64,000 bases of DNA. It comes from Vanessa cardui (taxonomy: Eukaryota; Arthropoda; Insecta; Lepidoptera; Nymphalidae). Positions within the stretch are counted from its first letter, which is position 1; each line of letters starts with the position of its first letter. Location: contig NC_061153.1 in the NCBI RefSeq assembly GCF_905220365.1, positions 10,808,001 to 10,872,000 of the forward strand, written 5' to 3'. Shown here in pieces: positions 32,180-42,249 of the stretch. The notes beneath the pieces were generated by a model. That model was not told the DNA's origin, did no database searches, and saw nothing but the letters and a program-made list of their open reading frames with translations. The position numbers were made by a program, and so were the translations under genes.

Positions 32180-34262
32180 TAAAATCATGTAATAATATTA
32201 TATTGATTTCCCAGACGACTTTGTAAATTGTTGTAATAAGACATGTGTTGATAACAGTCACAAACGTACTATAGACAAATTGTATAATTCCATTGTAACC
32301 GCATTATGTGAGTCTTCCATTGAAACTAATTGTAGTAATCATTATACAAAGCGTAAGAAGGTGATCGGCTGGAATATGCATGTGGGAAGTGCACATAGGA
32401 TGGCTAGAGAAAAATTTTTGGTCTGGCTTGATAATAACAAACCGACATCGGGGCCAATTTACGACGAAATGAATGAAGCTAGAAGAATTTTTAAATCTAG
32501 ATTAAAGTGGTGTCAAGACCCAAATTAAAATGGATATTCTAGCTTCACATCATTTCAAGAGTGATTTTAAGTCCTTTTGGAAACATACAAATAAGTTAAA
32601 AGGAAAACCTAGCCTCCCTGTGTGTATTGGTGGCGTTAATGATATGAAGCAGATAGCTGACGGTTTTGTGCAGCAGTTTAGTATAAAGTCGCCATTGGGT
32701 CCTTCTAAATTGGTGATCAATGTTGACACACAGAAAGACCTGGTAACTAAAATTACTGCCAATAACATAGCACAGGTAATAAGTAAAATGAAAAAGGGAA
32801 AATCATCAGGTCATGATGGTGTCAGCATTGAACATCTCAGGTTTGCTGGACCTCACTTATCACGAGTACTAGCTATGCTTTTCTCGTTCTGTTTGAACCA
32901 TACCTACATGCCGAGGGATATGATAAAAACTATAGTGGTTCCGATACCTAAAAATAAGACTGGGGATATGGCAGACAAAGCCAACTACAGACCAATATCT
33001 CTTGCCACTATCATATCAAAGGTATTTGATAGCGTGATTGACACCCATCTCAACAGATATATAAGCGTCCACGATAACCAATTTGGATTCCGTCCAGATT
33101 TATCTACGGAGACTGCAATATTGAGTGTCAAACACGCGGTGAAATACTACTCGGATCGCCGAACACCTGTATACGCATGCTTTCTTGATTTGAGCCGGGC
33201 CTTTGACTTGGTGTCCTACGACATCTTGTGGAAAAAGTTGGAAGAGTTAAATTTTCCTACGGAACTAACCAGTATTCTAAAATATTGGTATGGACACCAA
33301 GTCAACAACGTAATGTGGGCGGGCACACATTCCGCGCCTTATGGGTTGGAGTGCGGGGTGAGACAGGGGGGGTTGTGCTCTCCCACGCTCTTTAACCTGT
33401 ATGTTAATGACCTTATTGGCGCGCTCAGCAATATGCATGTTGGGTGTCATATTGACGGTACGTGTCTTAATGCTGAGCGCATCAATTTGTGGACTTAAAA
33501 AACTTATGGCCACTTGTGAGCAATACGCCAAAAGTCATGGTTTAGTTTACAATGTGAAAAAGAATGTCGTCATGGTCTTTGGGGCGAGAGGTCAAAACCC
33601 AGAAGAAGTACCGCCGGTTAAAATTAATAATATACCCCTTGCCAGGGATTATCAATTTAAATACCTTGGGCATGTTTTGACTCCTGGCCTCAAAGATGAT
33701 GATGACATTGATAGGGAGCGAAGAGCGATGTGTGTTAGAGCTAACATGATTGCCCGTAGATTTGCACGTGCCTCGAGGAAGGTCAAGCTTACCCTATTTA
33801 AAGCATACTGCACCTCTTTCTACACGTGTAGTCTGTGGGCTCATTTTACTCAAAAAGCTTACAACGCTCTTCGCATCCAATACAATAACGCATTTAGAAT
33901 TTTCATGGGGTTGCCCCGCTACTGCAGCGCGTCTGGGATGTTTGCAGAAGCACGCACGGACTGCTTTTATGCTGTCATGCGAAAGCGATGTGCATCCTTG
34001 GTTCGCAGGGTGCGTGCTAGCTCCAACAGTATCCTGCGCATGATAGCTGGTAGACTAGACTGTACATTTATCAACAATTGTTGTAAGATCTCGGCTGGAC
34101 CTGTTGTCTACAGCTAGTAGTTGTGATAAGGAGCATTATGCCTATTTAATATGTATTAAAATTATAATTAAATTATTTTTATAACACTAACATAGTTATT
34201 AAGAAAAAATTGTAACTAACACTATGAGTCATTGATACTTGAAATAAATTATTATTATTATT
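32180..34262 (+). mobile_element. LINE-B, 5'-truncated, inserted in LINE-A ORF1
   Basis: Begins within ORF2 and ends with a (ATT)n tail at 34243-34265. LINE-A ORF1 resumes immediately after (KIMYDTNIEQMKLEIFS). Confidence 0.75.
32280..34117 (+). pseudogene. LINE-B ORF2 reverse transcriptase lacking the catalytic box
   Basis: The frame 32280-32528 and, after one stop, 32530-33498 hold the linker and RT: KMKKGKSSGHDGVSIEHL, IKTIVVPIPKNK, ANYRPISLATIISKVFD, NQFGFRPDLSTETAI, CFLDLSRAFDLVSYD and GVRQGGLCSPTLFNLYVNDL. The C-terminal part follows from 33478 in another frame (LMLSASICGLKKL, FKYLGHVLTPGL). The segment that should contain the Tyr-Ala-Asp-Asp catalytic box, between CHIDGTC and LMLSASICG, is deleted together with a frame change. 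Confidence 0.85.
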
Positions 34263-34269
34263 ATTATTA

Positions 34270-35211
34270 TTATAATAAATTGCAAAATAAAAAAATAATG
34301 TATGACACTAATATTGAACAAATGAAACTAGAAATTTTTAGCCTACAGAAAACTTCAGATTTTGTTAATAAAAAATATGACTTGGCTCAAAAACAGATAG
34401 AGGAACATATACATGCAGCCAATAATCTTCTTGAGCTATGTACATCCAACTTGAAAAAATTTGAATCCCTATCAAATAAATGCATATGTAACTGCTTGCA
34501 TACTCAAGAAAATGAGTTGGCTGCTACTAGTACTAATAATACCACAGTGCCTCAACCTATCAAGTTGAGTCAATGTTCACCAAAAATCCACAACCACAAT
34601 AGACTGGGGTTAGGAATTAATAAAAATGTTAAAAATGTTATAGTCGTATCTGATAAGTTAGGTTAGGTCAGGGCTTTGGCTCAATACTAAAAGGTGAGGT
34701 AGAAAATGTATTCAATACATGTACACCCGGGGCAAGCTATCAGTACCAAATAAATAAGATAAGTTCTATGCATCTGGATTCCAGTAATATAGTTGTTTTA
34801 ATGCATGGTGACAGCTTGTCTCTGAATAAAAAGAATTTAATTAAGGATACAAAATTGTTACTTGAAATTCAAAATCAAAAGAAATGTAAATTTATAATTA
34901 GTACATTTCCATATTTGCACACCTTGACAGATGCACAGAACTTACATATTTATGATTTAAATGTATGTTTATACAATGTGACTCGATATTGTAGTAATGA
35001 TGTCATGTTATTTGATATTAATAAATTCATTTATAGGTTTAAGTTGACAGAGGCTACTATGCATCTACCAATTAAATCCAGAAGACAACTTGGTAACCTA
35101 ATTACTTACAATATTAATAATTATTTTATGTGTAATGTTACCAAGGATCATATATATAATAAAAATAATAACCTAATTTACATTAACACTGACAAAAGCA
35201 AAGGATATTAA
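34270..35211 (+). pseudogene. LINE-A ORF1, coiled coil and esterase-like domain
   Basis: The frame 34270-34666 continues the coiled coil (SLQKTSDFVNKKYDLAQKQI) and reaches VIVVSDKLG. A frameshift follows near 34665. The frame to 35211 holds the SGNH/esterase-like core: TPGASYQY, VVLMHGDSLSLNKKN and FIISTFPYLHTL. The same domain is at 41569-42099 in LINE-C. This kind of ORF1 is characteristic of CR1-group elements. Confidence 0.7.
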
Positions 35212-35235
35212 AATTCATAGATTAAACTGAATAAA

Positions 35236-38083
35236 ATGACAAAACCTATGCCCTCTTACTTAAATATTATACATCAAAATATACAGGGCATAGGTGGCAA
35301 AGATCATGAAATAGAATTATTTTCAGAAAATTACAAAACTCATGTATTTTGTTTCACAGAGCATTGGATTAAAAGTTTTGACATATTTAATATCCCAAAC
35401 TTTAAATTGTCAAGTACATTCGTAAGAGGGAATGCTATTCGCGGTGGCTCATTAATATTAGTACGGAATGATATCATTTGTAAATCTCGAAAAGATATTG
35501 TAGCTCTCTCTGTCGAACGTACTATCGAATTATCCTGCGTGTAATTTCCGCAGTTCATTATAGTCTGCGTGTACCGGCCCCAATCGGGAGATTTTTGTTT
35601 ATTTGAGACCACTATGGAGGATGTTCTTAAAAAGATAAGCGAAAGTAATAAATATATAATTGTATGTGGCGACTTTAACGTAGACTTATTAAAAGCTACT
35701 TCGCTGAGTGTTCGATTAGTCACATTGTTTAGGTCATTTAATTTAACGCACCGAGTTAATGAACCAACACGAATAATCAACGATACTTCTACGTGTATTG
35801 ACAATGTGTTTTGTGACTGTGAAATATATGAATTTTCAATTATAAATAATTTAACTTCTGATCACTGTGGTCAGAAGTTTTTTTTAGAACACAGAGAAAT
35901 TATTCAGTCAAAAAAAATAATGTACAGGCCAATAACGGCTCATAAAGTAAATTGTTTTAAAGATTTTGTGGCGTGTAAATTAGCTTATTTAGATCTAACG
36001 ACACAAGATCCAAATGAACTTTATAATTCATTTTTTGAATTAATATAAATAGAATTTAATAAAATATTCAAAATGAAATCATTTTATAATAATACAAAAT
36101 TGAAGTTTAGTGACTGGGCTACTATTGGTATATATAAAAGTAGAAATAAATTATACGACCTATATGGTATGAAGCAGTGGAATCAAAACGAAGCCTTTCT
36201 AGGATATGTCAATAAATATTCCAAAATATTAAAAACAGTATGTATTTATGCTAAGTATTTATACATAAAGAACAAAATTTTGACTTCCGATAATAGAATA
36301 AAGGCCACTTGGGACATTATTGGAAGTGTTAGTGGAAAATCTAAAAAGGAAAGTATACCTATCAAATTAAACACAGGCAGTAAATACACAAATTCTGATT
36401 TGGAAGTTGCAAATTTATTTGAAATATTTTTTGATAACATACCTAATAAAATAACATCTCATTTAAAATCATCTACATTAGATGCAGCTAGATTATTAAA
36501 TAAACATGTTTCTAAATGCGTTATTGATTTTTCTTTTGAAACAGTTTCTGCAATAGATGTTATAAAAGTATTTAAGACACTCAATATTAAAAAAACTAAC
36601 GACGTATGGGGCATTTCGGTAAAATTCATAAATAACATCATACACGATATTGCTCCGTATTTAGCAGTAATTTTTAACAAGAGTTTGGACACGGGTTCAT
36701 TTCCTGACTTGTTAAAATGTAGTAAAGTTTTACCACTTTTTAAGAATGGAAATAGGAGCGATCCCAGTAATTACAGGCCTATTTCAATACTCCCATCTTT
36801 AAGTAAAATTTTCGAAAAAAATATTTTAAATCAACTTCTTATCCATTTCGGTACAAATAAAATTTTTCATAGTGAGCAATTTGGTTTTACAAGAGGTCGA
36901 TCAACAACTGATGCGGGAATTGCGCTTCTTAAGCATATTTACGATGCTTGGGAGAAATCACAGAATGCTATTGGAGTATTCTGTGATTTATCTAAAGCAT
37001 TTGATTGTGTAGAACACGAGACGCTTCTTTATAAGCTCAAATATTACGGCGTTAAAGGTAGGGCTCTTGATCTCATTGCTTCATAATTAAGTCAAAGAAT
37101 CCAGCAAGTTTTCATTAATGGAATAAAGTCTACTGGATCTACGCTAAAAATGGGTGTTCCACAAGGTTCAATTTTGGGTCCCTTTCTATTTCTAGTATAT
37201 ATGACCTTCTTTCTTTGTTAAAGGTATTTGTGATATAGTATTGTTTGCTGACGATACTTCACTGATTTTTAAGGTTGATAGAAAAAAAACTGACTATGAC
37301 GATGTGAACGGTGCCTTATCACAGATACAAGATTGGTTTAATGTAAATAATTTGGTTTTGAATACTCAAAAAACAAAATGTGTAGTTTTTACCCTACCCA
37401 ATATTAGAAAGCAAAATTATAATATATCTTTAAGCGGTGGCCCGCTTGATGTAGCCGATACTACCGTGTTCTTGGGAATAGAATTGGATTCCAGACTTCA
37501 GTAGAGTCCCCATTTGTTGTCCCTAACAGGGAGACTCAGCTCCGCAGCATACGCGGTTAGAAAAGTTAGACAACTAACTGATATTGATACCGCTCGTTTA
37601 GTTTATTTTGGTTATTTTCACAGTATTATGTCATATGGCATATTACTTTGGGGTAACGCTGCAGACATTGAATCTGTCTTTATTTTACAAAAGAGAGCAA
37701 TTCGGTTTATTTATAATCTTGGAGCTAGAGACTCTCTTCGGGATGTTTTTAACAGAGTAGGAATACTCACTGTTGCGTCGCAATATATTTACAACAATAT
37801 CATGTATATTCACAGTAACATTGATAACTTTGATAAAATCAGTGATAATCATTGTATATGCACTAGAAGTAAGGATAAGCTTATAACGCCAAGTTTCCGA
37901 CTCCGCAAAGTATTGACTTTGAAATCATTCTTGGGGCAAGGTATCCATTTCTATAATAAAATTCCACAGACATTTTTAACTTTGCCGTCTCGTAAATTCA
38001 AATCGTTTATAAAAAATACATAGGTGAAAAAGGCGTATTATTCGATACAAGATTTTGTAGATGATAAAAAAGCGTGGAATTAA
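35236..38083 (+). pseudogene. LINE-A ORF2 (endonuclease and reverse transcriptase)
   Basis: The start at 35236 gives IIHQNIQGIGGKDHEIE, then FTEHWI and IVCGDFNVDLL of the endonuclease. RT motifs are DPSNYRPISILPSLSKIFEK, FCDLSKAFDCVEHE, VPQGSILGPFLF and an intact catalytic LFADDTSLIF at about 37240. The end has HSIMSYGILLWGNAA and FYNKIPQTF. In-frame stops at 35542, 36046, 37084 and 37502, plus a frameshift near 37210, inactivate it. 35236, 35569 and 36073 are in the same frame, so the first two breaks are pure nonsense mutations. Confidence 0.88.
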
Positions 38084-38188
38084 TACCTGTTGACTTCCAG
38101 GCAGGATATATTAATTTAATAATTGTATTAACTTAAAAATTAACTAACATGACTGTATTTTTTTAAATGTTGAAAAAGAGTAACTACT

Positions 38189-38240
38189 GAGTTTCTTGCC
38201 GGTTCTTCTCGGTAGAATCTACTTTCCGAACCGGTGGTAG
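38189..38240 (+). other. conserved LINE 3' UTR hairpin
   Basis: CTGAGTTTCTTGCCGGTTC and CCGAACCGGTGGTAG pair through CCGGTTC/GAACCGG. The same block occurs in the 3' UTRs at 45237-45300, 52199-52253 and (minus strand) 56151-56216. Confidence 0.6.
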
Positions 38241-38325
38241 CTTCACTTAATTGTTAAATGACGATTCAAAAGTGCTTGTAAAAGCCCACTTGAATAAAGT
38301 ATACTTTGATTTTGATTTTTTGATA

Positions 38326-38715
38326 GTCATAGTTGGTACACCAGAGTCTACAGGAAGCAATAAAGAAGAAAGAAACGCAGCTGACAAGAAAGAGGTCAAC
38401 AAACTGATAAAATTGAATTTTCCCGACTGTCCAGAACCAATCAAGATCCATCGAGTAGGGCAATATAAACCGAATAGAAATCGACTAACCAAAGTCTATC
38501 TTATATTGCAAGAAGCAGCACGAAAAATTCTACGTAATAAGGCTATAATTAAGGAACCTATTAAGATATATCATGATCAAACTACACACCAACAACAATA
38601 TATGAAAAAACTGGTAGAAGAACTACAGCAACGTACTCAAAATGGTGAGAAAGACCTCACAATAAAATATATAAATAACATTCCTAGAATAATAAAACAG
38701 CAAACAAAAAACTAA
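38326..38715 (+). pseudogene. LINE-D ORF1, C-terminal part
   Basis: Reads IVIVGTPESTGSNKEE, then LNFPDCPEPIKIHRVG and RKILRNKAIIKEP, an RNA-binding ORF1 C-terminal domain like that of FP-type LINE ORF1s. It is directly continuous in meaning with KNII at 30785 across LINE-A and ends in a stop at 38713-38715. Confidence 0.7.
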
Positions 38716-38809
38716 ACACAGTAACCCAACATACACATAATGCAGCACGTGATAAAATAACATATGAAGTTACAAATAAATATGACAACCTTAGTAAATG
38801 TACGTCGTC

Positions 38810-41030
38810 ATTAAAATTTTTATATGCGAATATCCGAAGCTTAGTAAAACCTGGCAAAAGAGATGAACTCCGGTGTATTATGGAAACAATAAAAAATATT
38901 AATGTGGTTGTACTGGTGGAAACTTGGATTAAATCTGAAACTCAAGCAAAATCATTGCAAATACCTAATTATGAACATCACTATAACTATAGAACACATA
39001 GCAGAGGAGTAGGAGTATCTATATTCATTCATAAGAACCTAAGACATTATTTTATAAGCGCCAAATGTGGGAATGATAATCATTACCTTTGGGTTCACCT
39101 AAATAAATTTTCGTTAGATATTGGCGTCATTTACAAACCAGAAAGAACAAATACCGCAAATTTCCTCGAAACCTTTTCAGAAGAACTACAAAAACGGAAA
39201 AGAACTATCCTCTTTGGTGACTTTAATTTAAATTTACCTTATAAAGACCATAATACATCGGAATATAAAGAAACGTTATTAGAAAATGGATACAGCATAT
39301 TAAATAAAATAGATGCAAAGCATTGTACGCGAGAAACACCTACAACTAAAACAATATTGGATCATGTTGTTACCAGTTTAAAGGAACATAATTTTCACTT
39401 AACCATAATTGATTCCACCATGTCTGATCATAAGCAGATTTTCCTTGAGGTAATGCAATATAAACCTGAACCAACAAAAAAGATACAATACAAAGCTGTA
39501 AATTATAACAAACTATATAAAACTTTAGAAGCCCTAGATTGGACGAATAATGATGTAGACTACGTTAAATTACACCAAAGAATAATACTGGCTCTTAATG
39601 AAAACAAGATGAAGAAAACTAAAATTTTAAACCCCCCAGGTCCGAATGGATTAAAAACGATATAATTAATAAAATAAATAGAAGAAATGAACTATGGAAG
39701 GAATATAAAGGTAATCCGCATGATACGGATATAATAGCGAAGTTTAAGAGTGAAGGCAGGACGTTTTTGAGTTGATTCAAGAAACAAAGAGTAACTATTA
39801 TAATAAATCATTCAAAGAATGTGAGGGTAAGCCTTTGAAAATGTGGCAATTAATAAACAGATTAACAAATAATAAACTTAAAGAAGTTTGTGCTCCTTCT
39901 AAATTGAAATCTGTTTCAGGATTTGTTACGAATATAGAGGATATATGTGAAACATTCAATGATTTCTTTTCTAGTATTGGTATTTTACTAGCAAACCAAA
40001 TACCAGCTATATATCATCACCATCATATTACCGAAAACACTACGTGTACACATAAACTAGCTAAAATAACACCTACTACTGTCACTGAAGTAGAAAAAAT
40101 AATTGATTGTCTTAAGACAAATACTAGCATAGGAATAGATGGTATCAGCGCAAAGGTCATCAAGTCATGTAATAGCAGGTAATTACAGACCAATATCGGT
40201 TCTCCCCGTAATGTCAAAAATATTTGAAAAGATACTACATAATAGGTTATTACAGTATCTCAATTCTTTTAATTTTTTATTTAACCAACAATATGGATTT
40301 CGGAAAAAATCTAACACCCTAGCAGCTGCAGTAGACTTAACAACCAGAATCAAAATCAGTATAGACAAAAAACATATAGCCCTAGGCGTTCTCGTGAACA
40401 AGACATTCGTAGACAATGTCGAAATATCGAGCTCCACCGAACAAAAATAAATAACATGGTAAATATCCCGAAATTAATAACTTTAATAATAAAAATAACC
40501 ATGTTAATTTAAAATCCTATATGCTGAAGATACTTGTATTTTTTACTTTGGTCATAATATTGAAACAATAATACAGGACGCACAGGATGATCTTAATATA
40601 TTGGAAAAATGGTTTTTACAAAATTTATTAACTGTGAATGTAGCAAAAACAAATTACATAATCTTTTCGGCCAAAAAAAAAAAAAAATCACGATCATGCA
40701 CCACTAACTATAAATGGAATTATTCTGACCAAAGTAAACAAGGAGAAGTATCTTGGACTCACACTAGACAGCAAACTTTAGTGGAAGCCACACATAGAAA
40801 GCTTACGATCCAAAATAAACAGTATCACTGGTGCTTTACGAAATATATCGAATTGCCTACCTTTAAAAGTACGCTATACCATATACAACTCTCTGGTAAA
40901 ACCACATATTGACTATTTCATTGAGATATGGGGATCAGCTGCAAAAACCCACCTCGATAGTTTACAAAGAACACAAAATAAATTAATTAAAGCTCTTTTT
41001 AGATACAAACAAAAACGCAAAAACAATGTA
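38810..41030 (+). pseudogene. LINE-D ORF2 (endonuclease and damaged RT)
   Basis: The frame starts near 38810 (LKFLYANIRSLVKPGKRDEL) and runs to 39665 with the endonuclease motifs VLVETWIKSE, TILFGDFNLNL and SDHKQIF. The frame 39772-40182 continues the linker (GIDGISAKVIKSC). Then about 200 bp are missing before NYRPISVLPVMSKIFEK and NQQYGFRKK (40180-40330). The catalytic region is decayed: LYAEDTCIFYFG-like near 40525, where the second residue pair is no longer Asp-Asp. The C-terminal piece HIDYFIEIWGSAAKT lies near 40905. Confidence 0.82.
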
Positions 41031-41339
41031 TATTTATAAAAAATTACTTAAAGATCACATTTTCAAAGGTAATGCTATTAAATAATCATATTTCAAAAAT
41101 AATGTTTTTAAAAAATTCTAACAACATGTAAACCGGCCTTTATGCTATTCTCAATAACAAGACAATTATTGAAATGTACCTACATATTCACAAATATTTT
41201 TGTTAATCAAGTTTTTTGTAATACCGTCTATTTATTTGCGCACTCTGTATATTAATTGTAACTAATTTGTTAAGTTTATTTATTTCTCCTCGAAGTGATT
41301 GTAATCTTGAGAAATAAAGTGATTTTAAACCGTAAATCT

Positions 41340-41558
41340 ACCATCGATCCCATAAACTTTTTTAACAGGAACTTTTTTTAATAATATCATTAACGATGTC
41401 ATAAAAGGAATTCACAGCATTTTCTATATTATTCGAAACTAAGACTTCTTCCCAGTTTATATCAGCTAGAGCACGGTTTATAGCATCATAATCAGCTGCT
41501 TTAAACAGTCGCATTATTCGTGGTTGTGATTTAAGATCTTGATCTATAAGAAAGATAA
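41340..41558 (-). pseudogene. LINE-E ORF2, endonuclease-RT linker
   Basis: The minus strand reads DLKSQPRIMRLFKAADYDAIN, then LADINWEEVLVSNNIENAVN and KKVPVKKVYGIDGRF. It follows on from the LINE-E endonuclease piece at 45366 (across LINE-C) and leads into GYSKPLIKI at 29873 (across LINE-D). Confidence 0.75.
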
Positions 41559-41568
41559 TCTATAAGAA

Positions 41569-42099
41569 TTGGGAAGAAACATGGGTGTTTTGCTCAATGA
41601 CATGTGTAAAGGACAATCAGTATCAAATTATTGTATGCCGGGTGCAAGTTATTCCCATATTATGAACAGTATTTTGAATAGTACTCATTGTCCCAATACT
41701 ACACTAATTATATTAGTTGGGAGAAGGGGAAATGTGAGCAAAAAAATTCTTGAAAATTATTATTCTAAATTATCAAATTTAAATGTGGATAGAATATTAA
41801 TGTTCACATTTCCTTATATTAAAGATGTGCCACAGGAGTTTATGTTATATATAATGTCAAATACTTATTATGTAACAAAAAATGATATTTGTAATAAAAT
41901 AAAACTAATTGACATTAATAACACAATTAATAATAATTCATGTTTATTGACATGTGATAGGTTTAACCTATCTAATTTTTATAAGAGACAGATAGCTGGT
42001 TGGTATCATATTTTATTATTACAAAATCAACCAATTGTTTGGTTGACCACACAACTGCTTCTATTGAGCAGTATAATTATAATAATAATAATAACTTAA
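41569..42099 (+). pseudogene. LINE-C ORF1, esterase-like domain
   Basis: Contains MPGASYSHIMNSILN, TLIILVGRRGNVSKKI and RILMFTFPYIKDVP, the SGNH/esterase-like fold also seen in LINE-A ORF1. The N-terminal part is missing. Its 3' end runs into an AAT-rich stretch at 42078-42100. Confidence 0.7.
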
Positions 42100-42249
42100 A
42101 ACCTTATATTTTGGAACATGTTCCAAGTAATTTAAATTAAATTCTAAGACAATAGAGGTAGTCTCTGGCAACGATAATAACAATACTTGTGAAAAATTTG
42201 TCATTAAAGAAGCCAATAAAAATAATAAGAAAATAGTTAACAATACAAT

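Larger units (their letters stand above)
30786..38325 (+). mobile_element. LINE-A (CR1-group), interrupted by LINE-B
   Basis: Plus-strand LINE with a leader (30786-31610, no gene recognised), ORF1 in two parts, ORF2, and a 3' UTR ending in TTTGATTTTGATTTTT repeats. ORF1 ends in an esterase-like domain, a CR1-group trait. Insertion is into LINE-D ORF1 (KNII | IVIVG). Confidence 0.8.
29878..41335 (+). mobile_element. LINE-D, interrupted by LINE-A
   Basis: Plus-strand LINE in two blocks, 29878-30785 (leader and ORF1 start) and 38326-41335 (ORF1 end, ORF2, tail GAAATAAAGTGATTTTAAAC). It lies between two LINE-E pieces that are adjacent in the LINE-E protein (GIDGRF at 41340 and GYSKPL at 29873), so it inserted into LINE-E. 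No gene is recognised in the leader 29878-30281. Confidence 0.75.
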
